Source of the DNA: Cyanophora paradoxa
Lineage: Eukaryota; Glaucocystophyceae; Cyanophorales; Cyanophoraceae
Reading direction: 5' to 3'
NCBI GenBank assembly: GCA_004431415.1
Contig: QPMI01000104.1
Coordinates: 62,001-126,000, forward strand
Length of the DNA stretch: 64,000 nucleotides
In this document: in pieces, positions 36,145-44,262 of the stretch
Position numbering within the stretch: the first letter of the stretch is position 1
Layout: each line of letters begins with the position of its first letter
The notes under the pieces: generated by a model
Seen by the model: the letters and a program-made list of their open reading frames with translations, nothing else
Told to the model about the DNA's origin: nothing
Databases searched by the model: none
Translations under genes and position numbers: made by a program

Positions 36145-37068
36145 ATGACTGGAAACGTGAGTATAGAAGATCTTGCGGAATTCGACCCGGCAAGTCTTTC
36201 ATTCCCTTGCCGTTTACTTGCTGTCGGAAAAACGGGAGTAGGTAAGTCAGTATTCTTAAAATACCTGCTTTACCACAACGAGGACAAGATAGATTCGGTG
36301 ATGATATTCGCTTCCACGATCTGGAACCATCAATATGACAATGTCACATCGTATTTGTATGAGGATTTCGATCATAAGCTGATCGACAATATAATACAGA
36401 AACGCAAGGAGCGAATCAAGAAAAAGGAGAAAGTCGGTAACCTGTTAATCATACTCGATGATTTCATTGACAATCCAAGTCTTTCGATGTCAGGAAGAGG
36501 TGAACCTATATTAAATCAGCTATTCACGTCGGGGCGCCATTTATTCATATCTGTGTGGATTCTGTCACAAAAACTCACTAAGATTTCGCCGACACTTAGG
36601 GTTAACTCCGAATATATCTTTCTATTCTCGCTGCCCAACAGAAAAGAGATGGAGAGTGCTGAGGACGAGTTTAATCCATACGAAAAGCATTGGTTTGAGA
36701 AGGTGATGAACGAATACAGTCACAGCTATCAGGTTATCTGCATTGACAACTCGAAATATAGCCTGGAATTCTCTGTGGGCAAGGCTGATCCGGTGCCTGA
36801 CGAATATAAATTCAAGCGGTTCTTTAAAAAAGCGGTGGAAGAGATAAAGCCCGCTGGTAAACAGCCGGTAAAACAGAGCTCCACAGAGGTAAATGGCGAC
36901 CAACCCCAAACCACCGATATAACGAAACCTGTGAGTGGAAACGTCGCCACCTTAAAGCGATCCACCAAAAGAATAATCGAAGCCGACCTACTTAAAGACC
37001 CCAATCTATTGCTGGCATACCAAGAAAAGCGCCGCCCAAAATTTGCAAAGAAATTGGGTAAATTTTGA
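36145..37068 (+). CDS. A32-type genome-packaging ATPase (PLV-2)
   Basis: 307 residues. Walker A GKTGVGKS (residues 28-35) and Walker B LLIILDD (100-106). SGRHLFISVWILSQKLTKIS contains the family sensor region. The C-terminal 85 residues are a Lys/Pro/Thr-rich tail ending in a basic helix (DPNLLLAYQEKRRPKFAKKL) longer than in PLV-1. Orthologue of 20632-21363. Drives DNA into the preformed capsid. The start follows TTTCTTATAAGGGAAAGC. Confidence 0.85.
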   Translation: MTGNVSIEDLAEFDPASLSFPCRLLAVGKTGVGKSVFLKYLLYHNEDKIDSVMIFASTIWNHQYDNVTSYLYEDFDHKLIDNIIQKRKERIKKKEKVGNLLIILDDFIDNPSLSMSGRGEPILNQLFTSGRHLFISVWILSQKLTKISPTLRVNSEYIFLFSLPNRKEMESAEDEFNPYEKHWFEKVMNEYSHSYQVICIDNSKYSLEFSVGKADPVPDEYKFKRFFKKAVEEIKPAGKQPVKQSSTEVNGDQPQTTDITKPVSGNVATLKRSTKRIIEADLLKDPNLLLAYQEKRRPKFAKKLGKF

Positions 37069-37084
37069 ATAAATTTCTCGCATA

Positions 37085-37762
37085 ATGATAAATGCCACCA
37101 AGAACTCGCGGAAAGCTATCCAAATGGAAGATCAAAGCGCTGTTGTCGCTGGCAAGATTAATCCTGCGGAGGATGCCGGTCGCACTGGCGGTGCTGCCGC
37201 TTCTGACCAAATAGATTTCGATCTGATTGACCCGAATACAAAGGTTTCAGAGCGTGCTCAAAAGGTGGATGCTAAGCGGGAGCCGGTCGATTCCACTGAT
37301 AGAAAGCTGGCGGATCAATCCCTCGCCGAATCACAGCTCACAGGCGAAAAGCTAACCGATAATAAGGTGGTAAAAGCCGAAGCAACAGCCGCTTTACCTG
37401 CATCGATGGAAGCCCCTAAAAAGCGGGCATCTGTCTATGTGACCAAGGGCGAGAAAGTCGGTCAGGAATTAGAGGAGAAGTTTAGGGCGCTCGAAGCGCG
37501 ACTGGCTACATACGACACTACTGTGCGAGCCTTTGATGATTTCACTAAGGAATACAAACAGCGCAAGCTGATTAAACAAGCTGTTCGCGTGGAAATGGAA
37601 AAGAAGCGGGCAACTGTTCCCGATGTTCAGACAGTCGAAAGAAAAGAGACAGTCATAGCTGAAAATGCACCAAAGCCGGGCGGTTTCGTTAACCCATCGG
37701 GTGTGCATGCACAGCCGGGTGCCAATCTGTCATCTATGTTCGGTGGGCGTCGTCGCTTCTAA
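37085..37762 (+). CDS. Coiled-coil virion-associated protein candidate (PLV-2)
   Basis: 225 residues: acidic, Ala-rich first half, then helical KVGQELEEKFRALEARLATY and EYKQRKLIKQAVRVEMEKKR, ending with Gly/Pro-rich SSMFGGRRRF. Same place, size and layout as PLV-1 21442-22140. No named family. The context between the ATPase and small virion-like genes suggests a structural or assembly role. A second possible start is the ATG at residue 14. TTTCTCGCATAATGATAA lies before the first. Confidence 0.58.
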   Translation: MINATKNSRKAIQMEDQSAVVAGKINPAEDAGRTGGAAASDQIDFDLIDPNTKVSERAQKVDAKREPVDSTDRKLADQSLAESQLTGEKLTDNKVVKAEATAALPASMEAPKKRASVYVTKGEKVGQELEEKFRALEARLATYDTTVRAFDDFTKEYKQRKLIKQAVRVEMEKKRATVPDVQTVERKETVIAENAPKPGGFVNPSGVHAQPGANLSSMFGGRRRF

Positions 37763-37985
37763 TGTGTAGGTCGTTCAAACATAAATGAATCCGCCCGTAT
37801 TTAGAGCGGGTCTTAATATGAATTCCCTTGCAATAGGGACAGGTCGGCTCCACAAACACCATTATAAGGTCGACTAATTCGTATGGGAACACACGAGCAA
37901 GTAACACCCTCATTCCCTTTTCTTTTCTCCAATATTTAATACGTTGTGCAATATTAGGGTCGATGAATTTCATCACACAATGCAT
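37734..37985 (-). CDS. Possible small Cys-containing protein
   Basis: 83 residues from ATG 37985 (79 from 37973). An aliphatic and basic N-terminal half (LARVFPYELVDLIMVFVEPT) is followed by CPYCKGIHIKTRSK and IHLCLND, which could bind zinc. Its start region overlaps the start codon of the divergent gene at 37963, and its 3' end overlaps the coiled-coil gene. PLV-1 has no equivalent. It fills an otherwise empty 200-bp gap, which favours a real gene, but support is limited. Confidence 0.4.
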   Translation of the reverse strand: MHCVMKFIDPNIAQRIKYWRKEKGMRVLLARVFPYELVDLIMVFVEPTCPYCKGIHIKTRSKYGRIHLCLNDLHIRSDDAHRT

Positions 37986-38310
37986 TGAGATGTTTCACCT
38001 ACATTTTATATCTCACTGTAAGTCCGGATGCTGCGACACAACCGTAGAGGTTGACATTTCGGACGAGGACAATGGAGGTAGGCGATTATCTGTATATTCG
38101 AACCACAGCGAAAATCACGAACTCCCACGATCTCGAACGCCCTCGCCTGTGCCCGCTGACTCCAATATAATCCCACAGGTAGCAATAGAAGACGTGCAAG
38201 TATCCTATATAAGACGCCGGTCGTGCCCTAATTTCGTAGAAGGTCATATTCGCGTTGATTCGCCATATCCGCCAATTAATCCGCTTTATTTGGGCGAATA
38301 CGATCGCTGA
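37963..38310 (+). CDS. Small SGCCDTT-motif protein (PLV-2)
   Basis: 115 residues. Its N-terminus (CIEMFHLHFISHCKSGCCDT) is shared with PLV-1 22198-22470. The tail is Ser/Arg/Pro-rich (LPRSRTPSPVPADSN) with RS/SP sites and ends NPLYLGEYDR. Strong conservation of the helix-plus-cysteine motif with a free tail suggests a localisation signal or small metal site. Function unknown. Confidence 0.62.
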   Translation: MNFITQCIEMFHLHFISHCKSGCCDTTVEVDISDEDNGGRRLSVYSNHSENHELPRSRTPSPVPADSNIIPQVAIEDVQVSYIRRRSCPNFVEGHIRVDSPYPPINPLYLGEYDR

Positions 38311-38337
38311 AACAATTTTCGCGGTAAATAGTATCGA

Positions 38338-38478
38338 ATGCCCGACCCTGATCTCTACGCGATCCTATACAGGAACCGCGCGCAATATGCACTGGAAGCC
38401 GCTATTAAAAAACGTAGAGAAGAACTCGCTTCGATCACAAAAAATGACAGCTCAGAAAATGATTTAAAGAAGAAATAG
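38338..38478 (+). CDS. Conserved 46-residue microprotein (PLV-2)
   Basis: Frame from ATG 38338 to TAG 38476-38478. The product contains PDPDLYAILYRNRAQYALEA, then a basic stretch and ITKND. It is the counterpart of the 40-residue PLV-1 protein at 22680-22802: both have a Tyr-rich start, a QYA.EAAIK helix and end in Lys. The two are conserved at the same position in otherwise diverged elements, so I consider it a real gene. Its 3' end doubles as the upstream part of the next promoter. Confidence 0.62.
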   Translation: MPDPDLYAILYRNRAQYALEAAIKKRREELASITKNDSSENDLKKK

Positions 38479-38493
38479 AAAATACGACTGATA

Positions 38494-38516
38494 AAATATT
38501 TTCTCCGCTTATAGTA
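38494..38516 (+). promoter_or_regulatory. Promoter box before the PLV-2 AT-hook-like gene
   Basis: AAATATTTTCTCCGCTTATA then GTA, 13 bp before ATG 38529. Nearly identical boxes precede the primase-helicase gene and the gene at 46522. Confidence 0.65.
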
Positions 38517-38528
38517 AGGAACGCGAAA

Positions 38529-38822
38529 ATGACCGCCATCGCTGCTGTAAATATTGAGGCAAAGCTTGTCACTGAGGACATGAAGAAAGGCGACGGACTT
38601 AATTATCGGATCCGTGAAATCATCAAAATGCGGAATCGGTATAACGAGGATCCCGAATATCGCGAATTCAAGAAGAAGATGGCTTTGGAATCGTATTATC
38701 GTCGCAAAGCCGAGGAGGGAAGCCATATGGGAAAGCGGGGGCGCCCCGTAAGTATTAGAAAACGCAAACTCTCGATTGCCGCTGAGCGCATTCCTTATTT
38801 TTCGTGCGGCTTTCCGATGTAA
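38529..38822 (+). CDS. Small basic AT-hook-like protein (PLV-2)
   Basis: 97 residues. Family core RYNEDPEYREFKKKMALESY then YRRKAEEG, and a GKRGRPVSIRKRK AT-hook-like block. Closest to PLV-1 22454-22699, with an added C-terminal 20 residues (AAERIPYFSCGFPM). The core may be a short helix that dimerises or binds a partner. DNA binding through RGRP is inferred. Confidence 0.62.
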   Translation: MTAIAAVNIEAKLVTEDMKKGDGLNYRIREIIKMRNRYNEDPEYREFKKKMALESYYRRKAEEGSHMGKRGRPVSIRKRKLSIAAERIPYFSCGFPM

Positions 38823-38933
38823 ATCGGGAAGCTCCTTACCATACTATCGATTGCCCCGATGCTAATCGATTTTATCATCGGGAAAAAACTGTAAAGGGAT
38901 TTAAGGATAATGCGCAAAAAATGAACAACCTGA

Positions 38934-38958
38934 AAAATATTTTCTCCGCTTAGAGTAA
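38934..38958 (+). promoter_or_regulatory. Promoter box before the PLV-2 primase-helicase gene
   Basis: AAAATATTTTCTCCGCTTAG then AGTAAA, ending 10 bp before ATG 38969. Upstream at 38905-38930 is GCGCAAAAAATGA, a word also found at the same distance before the boxes at 38494 and 46487. Confidence 0.68.
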
Positions 38959-38968
38959 AACAGAGAAG

Positions 38969-41590
38969 ATGGACGCTATCACGAAATTCGCATTCTCTAA
39001 TGTCAAGGGCACCTTTCTGAAATGTCTGACTGGTTCTCGCAATACGTCTAATTTGGTTGAGTTAACCGATGATGAAATTATTGAGCGCATCAATAACTCA
39101 AAGAAACGGGACAATATGACCTATCCTACATGGGCGGAATGCATACAACCTGATCAAGTGACTCGTGTTTATCTGGATCTGGACAAGTTCGTTGATCTGA
39201 AACCTGATGTAGCCGACAACTATAAGGAAGCCGAAGAGATCATCAGGGAAATGCGCAAGAAATTGCAAACCCTGTCGGGATCTACAATTGCGGTTGCTGT
39301 TCGCCATCGCCGGGTTCATTTAATCAAAGAGAATGTCACTAAGTTCAAGATTTCCGGGCATTTCGTATTTACCGATCTGGCCTGCCGCCACGAAGACATT
39401 CCAAAGCTTTTTAAAGCGATGGGTCTCATCAAAAATGTCGAATTCGATAGTGGCGTTTATGGAACAACTCAAAACCTGATCTGCCTCCGTTGCTGCAAAG
39501 GCGAAGCTTTGGACGCTCAAAGCAAATCAAAGCACGATGTCGATAAGAATGTGGTGTTCACTAAGTTTATTGATTGCGAGAAAGAAGGCATGCACGATGG
39601 TTTTTTCCTGGTGCAATGTTTCGATCGCCCCACTAAGTGGGTGGAAGTAGACACCATGTCAGCCTTTGCGGTCGATAAACCAAAGGAAGCTACAAAGCCT
39701 GAGGAACCTAAGCAAACGGTGGCGCCCAAGTCTGTTAAGGACAAGCCCTGTAAAGAACCTGTGAAGAAGAAGGAGGAGGTGTTGGAGGATCTCAAATATA
39801 ATAAGGTTTCGTTTGAACTGTTGCAAGAAGTCATTATGAGCCTCAGTGGCGAGCGAGCTAATGAATATAAGACATGGATCGACGTAGGTATTGCTATAAT
39901 CAATACTTGCGAAGACAACAATATCCCTCGCAAGCAACAAGTAGAGCTATTTCATAAGTTCTCGGAGAAAAGCGAAAAATATGAATATGATGACTGTCAT
40001 GAGAAGTTCATGAGCCTTTGCAAAGGCAAGAAAATGGTGGAAGGGAAGCGAGTCACATTCGGTTCGATTGTTTACTGGCTGAAAAAGGATAACAGCGACA
40101 GTTATAATAAGCTATTCCCCAAGAAATATTCGTTTCAGCCTGAGGATTCCGACGATATTGACTACAAGACTGCCCCCATTCCACCTATGGTCGATAGCTT
40201 TGAAGTCCATCTGCGATATTTAAATGCGAGGCTGCATCACATCGAGAGCATCGGCACTGTCATGTATTGGGATGAACAGCTATTATCCTGGCGACCGAAA
40301 GATATTACGAAATTGGCGACCAAGCATTTTCCCCATCTGTTTCACAAGGTGATTCTCAATGAGGGGACTGAGAACCAAACCGAAAAGTGGGTAAAAACGT
40401 TGCCTGAATGGATTACTGACCCAAGGGCGACACGATCCACTTATATGGATTTCCTGCCGCCTCCTGCAAAGCTGAGCGCGAAATGCAAGTCTGTGTTTAA
40501 TCTCTACCCTGGATTCAAGATTGATCATGAAGAATTCGAGGAGCCGCCCCCCGAGGATGTGACAGAAGAGATGATTCAGCCTTTTCTGACACATCTATAT
40601 TTAATGTCAGGCGAAGATGATAAGACATTCGATTATCTTAAAAAGTGGTTTGCCCACATGATGCAAAAGCCGGGGGAACTAAATAACGTGTCCCTCATCT
40701 TCCTAGGTCGCCAAGGCGCTGGAAAGAATATGCTCATTGATACCTTTGAGAAGAAGATCCTCGGTGATGCATTGGCATACTCGACAGCCAAGCCAAAGGA
40801 TGATCTATTCGGGCGATTTGCTCACAACCGGGAGGATAAGATTATGATTGTGGTAAATGAAGCGTCTGGAAAGGATACCTTTGAACATAGCGACCTTCTC
40901 AAAGATATTGTCACAGCCCCGAAGATTGTAATCGAGCACAAGGGAATCGATTCTTATGATAAGAAGAATTTCGCGCGGATCGTTTTCACAAGCAACAATA
41001 CTGTCCCTGTGAAAATCGAGGCTGATGATCGTCGCTTTGTCGTTATTGAGGTGAGTGACAAACAGCGCTGTAATAAGGATTATTTCGCTCCGCTTGTTGA
41101 GTGGCTGAATGATATGAGAAATATTCGAAATATCGTTCAGTATCTCAGGACGAAAGTAAATTGCGAGAAAGTCAATTGGAGTCAAGACAGACCGCTTACA
41201 AACCGATACTACTTAGTTCAGCAAGCGGCTGCACCTATTATCCTGATGTTTGCGAAGTGGCTTGTCGATAGTGAGCGGGTTACAGAGCTGAAAACGAAGT
41301 TGGGCGGTCTTGCATCGACATGGGAATTGTTCAAAGACTTCATCTCTGAAAACAAATATAAAAACGATTATAATAGCAAGCGGTTCTATACTGAGATGCG
41401 CACGACTACATATATTCAAGTGAAAACGACCAATGGAAAATCTAACTATCATTTCCTGTGGAATGAGATGATGTCTGAATTCCGAAAGTTGAAGCTTATC
41501 GATGATGATTCGATTAAAGAAGATGATTCTCCTCAGCCGCAACCAAAGAAAAGGGGCACCAAATTCGAGGATTCAGATGTGGAAGCCTGA
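38969..41590 (+). CDS. Primase-superfamily 3 helicase
   Basis: 873 residues, intact. The N-terminal archaeo-eukaryotic-type primase has RVYLDLDKF (Asp70, Asp72) and the later VAVRHRRVHL and GHFVFTD blocks. A Lys/Pro/Glu linker leads to a PriCT-2-like domain (YKTWIDVGIAIINTCEDNN). A D5-like N-terminal region and the SF3 helicase follow: Walker A LGRQGAGKNM near residue 580, Walker B KIMIVVNEAS near 625, and sensor FTSNNTVPVKIE with DRRFVVIEV. It primes and unwinds DNA at the fork. PLV-1 keeps only the first 84 residues. Having both this protein and a protein-primed-type polymerase is seen in some PLVs. The stop codon lies inside the internal G/C-rich hairpin repeat. Confidence 0.88.
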   Translation: MDAITKFAFSNVKGTFLKCLTGSRNTSNLVELTDDEIIERINNSKKRDNMTYPTWAECIQPDQVTRVYLDLDKFVDLKPDVADNYKEAEEIIREMRKKLQTLSGSTIAVAVRHRRVHLIKENVTKFKISGHFVFTDLACRHEDIPKLFKAMGLIKNVEFDSGVYGTTQNLICLRCCKGEALDAQSKSKHDVDKNVVFTKFIDCEKEGMHDGFFLVQCFDRPTKWVEVDTMSAFAVDKPKEATKPEEPKQTVAPKSVKDKPCKEPVKKKEEVLEDLKYNKVSFELLQEVIMSLSGERANEYKTWIDVGIAIINTCEDNNIPRKQQVELFHKFSEKSEKYEYDDCHEKFMSLCKGKKMVEGKRVTFGSIVYWLKKDNSDSYNKLFPKKYSFQPEDSDDIDYKTAPIPPMVDSFEVHLRYLNARLHHIESIGTVMYWDEQLLSWRPKDITKLATKHFPHLFHKVILNEGTENQTEKWVKTLPEWITDPRATRSTYMDFLPPPAKLSAKCKSVFNLYPGFKIDHEEFEEPPPEDVTEEMIQPFLTHLYLMSGEDDKTFDYLKKWFAHMMQKPGELNNVSLIFLGRQGAGKNMLIDTFEKKILGDALAYSTAKPKDDLFGRFAHNREDKIMIVVNEASGKDTFEHSDLLKDIVTAPKIVIEHKGIDSYDKKNFARIVFTSNNTVPVKIEADDRRFVVIEVSDKQRCNKDYFAPLVEWLNDMRNIRNIVQYLRTKVNCEKVNWSQDRPLTNRYYLVQQAAAPIILMFAKWLVDSERVTELKTKLGGLASTWELFKDFISENKYKNDYNSKRFYTEMRTTTYIQVKTTNGKSNYHFLWNEMMSEFRKLKLIDDDSIKEDDSPQPQPKKRGTKFEDSDVEA

Positions 41591-41815
41591 CCCCACCCTA
41601 CACCCCACCTGGTTTCATTCTAACATTGATATATCTTATTTTTATAACTTAAAACACATTGAATTTCAGTGTAAATCATGGTTGTTAATACAGGGTGGGG
41701 AGGGTGGGTTGGGTGGGGTCTTTTTGCCCAAAATGTTTGGGTGGGAGAATTTTTTATTGGAACTCAAAAAATGCCCCACCTCACCCCACCCTCCCCACCC
41801 TATCGAAAAACAAAA
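41588..41815. repeat. Internal copy of the TIR hairpin unit
   Basis: CACCCTACACCCCACC tracts (41592-41611) and the unit 41689-41805 reproduce, in reverse orientation, the G/C-rich hairpin of the TIRs, with CCCACCTCACCCCACC and a GGTGGGG.CTTTTT core. It begins at the primase stop codon and lies between convergent genes, so it could terminate transcription from both sides. Confidence 0.8.
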
Positions 41816-41845
41816 ACGTCAGTAAGCTAACTTAGGCACTTGCCA

Positions 41846-42093
41846 TTAATGGTATTGTTGCAAGCTCCCAATACGACAAACTGGACAGGTAAAACGTTGT
41901 TTATAAGTCATTTTGGATATGCAAGATTCACACACAGAACTATTACACTGCGCACAAGCTAAATCTTCCGTTTCTATAACCTCTAAACAAATCACACACT
42001 TAACTTCCCATCTTGTTTTTTAGAATAGCCGGATATAACATTTTGTATTACCTCAATGCATTTCTCTTTCGTAATGTCAAGTGGTATTAACAT
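41846..42093 (-). CDS. RING-finger protein (one-base break)
   Basis: From ATG 42093 the first frame gives LDITKEKCIEVIQNVISGY and stops at about codon 33. One base missing in the run at 42007-42009 explains this, because the next frame continues VKCVICLEVIETED, then CAQCNSSVCESCI and FTCPVCRIG to a TAA at 41846. The spacing of four CxxC-like pairs is that of a RING domain (about 83 residues in all). RING proteins recruit E2 ubiquitin-conjugating enzymes. As a viral protein it could redirect host ubiquitination. The ATG overlaps the stop codon of the upstream gene. Confidence 0.68.
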
Positions 42094-42338
42094 TTTATAT
42101 CCTTTGTAAACCAATGCGCATATGTGCTGCCTATGCGGATGGTAAAACTGGGAAGCCATATTAAGATGTAAAACATGTCCTGATGTTTACGCGTTTGTGA
42201 TATAACAAAGATTACCTTCTTACGCGCATTCTTCTTTTCCCATTTGAGATAGTTCTTGTCTGTGCATTCTTTTGTTGCTTCTGTTACGGGAATATTTGTA
42301 AGTGTCTTACAATATTCTATTATCTCTTGGGTATTCAT
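42087..42338 (-). CDS. Small protein upstream of the RING gene
   Basis: 83 residues, basic: MNTQEIIEYCKTLTNIPVTE, then KWEKKNARKKVIFVISQTRK and an aromatic C-terminus with IWLPSF. The stop codon and the RING start codon share bases (ATGTTAA), so the two are probably cotranscribed. I do not recognise it. A frame break like that of its neighbours cannot be excluded, since the C-terminal part looks less natural than the N-terminal part. Confidence 0.45.
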   Translation of the reverse strand: MNTQEIIEYCKTLTNIPVTEATKECTDKNYLKWEKKNARKKVIFVISQTRKHQDMFYILIWLPSFTIRIGSTYAHWFTKDIKC

Positions 42339-42492
42339 TGTGTTTCTCTATATCTGATACACATAAAATGTTTTCCTATGTGTCATTTTTTGAGTTCTCT
42401 TTAAATGATTTCCGACATTCGGCATCGGATGAATCACTCCCGATGCAAAAATTGATGTGATTTTAAAAGAGCCTCTAAAAATAGTTACAACA

Positions 42493-42810
42493 ATGGGTAA
42501 GAAAAGCAAAAGCAAACGTCAGCGTAGCACGATAGTTGGCGCAACAAGTGGGCGCCCGGTTGTATCTATGATAGATGCAAATATTGGCGAGTTGAAATTA
42601 ACACCATTCCAACAAGCCATAGCCCAATCAATGTATAAACGAACAGGAACGGGCAACTGTTGTATGATCTGTGGAGATACGGAAAAACTCATACCAATAT
42701 CACAAGGTTTTCATTGTGAATTCTGCTATAATTTTCAGAGAAGGGGAGCATCCTCATTTGATGTCGACATTTCGAATCCGGTAAGTTGGATTCAGTTTAT
42801 GCGAATGTAA
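42493..42810 (+). CDS. Small zinc-finger protein before the polymerase gene
   Basis: 105 residues from the ATG at 42493. The longer frame from 42457 starts in the promoter-like region, so I reject it. A basic start (GKKSKSKRQRST) is followed by NCCMICGDTEKLIPI and HCEFCYNF, a treble-clef-like C..C/C..C pair, and an acidic-aromatic tail ending FMRM. No family is assigned. It may bind DNA near the replication genes that follow. Confidence 0.55.
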   Translation: MGKKSKSKRQRSTIVGATSGRPVVSMIDANIGELKLTPFQQAIAQSMYKRTGTGNCCMICGDTEKLIPISQGFHCEFCYNFQRRGASSFDVDISNPVSWIQFMRM

Positions 42811-42834
42811 CGCGTCCTTTCCCGAAATAAAAAT

Positions 42835-42849
42835 GTTCCCTTAGAGTAA
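42835..42849 (+). promoter_or_regulatory. Promoter box before the DNA polymerase gene
   Basis: GTTCCCTTAGAGTAAA, four bases before ATG 42853, shares the CTTAGAGTAAA core with the box before the primase-helicase gene. Confidence 0.55.
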
Positions 42850-42852
42850 AAG

Positions 42853-44262
42853 ATGCCCCGCCAAACTAATCGCCTTATAAAAGAGAAAAAGGACGAAATA
42901 TTAGGCTTGTTAGGTAGTCTTTTAGTCACTGGGGAGATCACCGAAGCCGAATATGATCGTAGGGCGGCGATCTTAGATCGAAAACCCCGCTTAGCTAACC
43001 TTGCGAATATTGCCGACGAGCTCTACAATCGCCTGGAAAATGTGGAGCGCTTCTATACCGAAGGGCGGCGCTTAGCCGTCATAGAACCCGATGAGGAAGA
43101 CGGTTTCGCAATGAATAAAGCATACGCCTGGTATAGCTATAAGGCGGATGAACAGATAATCTTAGATCCGGTGGAATTTCTCACTACCATCGCTGCAAAC
43201 CTGCCTGGGCGGCTGAAAGAGAGGCTGGACGAGCTTAAAGCTATTAAGGTGCGCCTTACTTTCATCTGCCGATACGTAAAAGTGAGTGATCCTAACGTTT
43301 TTATCACCAAACACATTTACAGCGATTATTTCGTAATCACAAGGTCGCGCAATATTCTCACTGAGTTAGTGGGTGTAGCTCAGCAAATGAATGAACAGAT
43401 GATACAGGTCGACAGCTACCGGCTCAGTAAATTAGATAAGCTACATGTCGCCGTTTTGTCGTATGCGCCGATGGGCGGGTGCTACATTGAGACCCCCGAA
43501 TGGATTGGATTAAAGCGAGCCACAGTAAATATTAAGAATATCGATGGTCACGACTGTTTTAATTACGCTATCCTCGCATGGCTGCACAGAAACGACATAA
43601 ACAGACACAAACGTAATGATCCGTTCCAATATAGGCGGTGGATGACTGAACTCGACTTCTCAGGCATTAATTTCCCGGTGGCTTGCGATGCTGCATTAAT
43701 AGATCGTTTCGAGGACAATAATCCCGAGCTGTCAATTAATATATATGGCGCCGATAATGCGACCCAAACCTTTTATCCACTGCACATGTCAAGTAATCCG
43801 CGTCGTAAATCAAAGGTAAACCTGCTGCTGATCGAGGACGCAAACGGACAGGGTCACTATATTACGATTATGTCACTGAGCCGCCTCTTAAAGACCACCT
43901 TTGATAAAGCAAACGACGGGCGCATTTTCTACTGCGAAACCTGTTTGTCCCGATTCAGATCACAGGACAAACTCGATAAACACACCGAATCTAATCGCTG
44001 TATCGATTGGAGAATGAGTAAAGGTAAATGCCCGGAACCCGGAAGCTTTATTACTTTCGGACTGCAACACCTAAGGAAAATGGTGTGGCTGCCCACTGTC
44101 TGTTACTGCAAAGTAGAGATGGAGTCGGTGCCGGTTCCTAATGAACCAAACCGAAGCAAGCGAGAGGTAAAGTCGGTGGCACTTAATGTTGTTATGGGCT
44201 CGCATGTTGAAAATCACGAATTCGAGGGGTGGATCCGCTGGGTCAGATGTTTACCACGTTAG
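42853..44262 (+). CDS. polB: Polinton-type DNA polymerase B, N-terminal part (split gene)
   Basis: 469 residues. The Polinton polymerase N-terminal region is recognised from HDCFNYAILAWLHRND, RRWMTELDFSGINFPVAC, FEDNNPELSINIYG, the PLHMSS and KVNLLLIEDANGQGHY block and the zinc-finger-like FYCETCLSRFRSQDKLDKH. The frame drifts after NHEFEG at a G run (44226-44229); one missing base places the rest in the next frame, where FEG continues as a DPLGQMFTTL segment. Together the parts form one polymerase of about 1,090 residues. Confidence 0.8.
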   Translation: MPRQTNRLIKEKKDEILGLLGSLLVTGEITEAEYDRRAAILDRKPRLANLANIADELYNRLENVERFYTEGRRLAVIEPDEEDGFAMNKAYAWYSYKADEQIILDPVEFLTTIAANLPGRLKERLDELKAIKVRLTFICRYVKVSDPNVFITKHIYSDYFVITRSRNILTELVGVAQQMNEQMIQVDSYRLSKLDKLHVAVLSYAPMGGCYIETPEWIGLKRATVNIKNIDGHDCFNYAILAWLHRNDINRHKRNDPFQYRRWMTELDFSGINFPVACDAALIDRFEDNNPELSINIYGADNATQTFYPLHMSSNPRRKSKVNLLLIEDANGQGHYITIMSLSRLLKTTFDKANDGRIFYCETCLSRFRSQDKLDKHTESNRCIDWRMSKGKCPEPGSFITFGLQHLRKMVWLPTVCYCKVEMESVPVPNEPNRSKREVKSVALNVVMGSHVENHEFEGWIRWVRCLPR

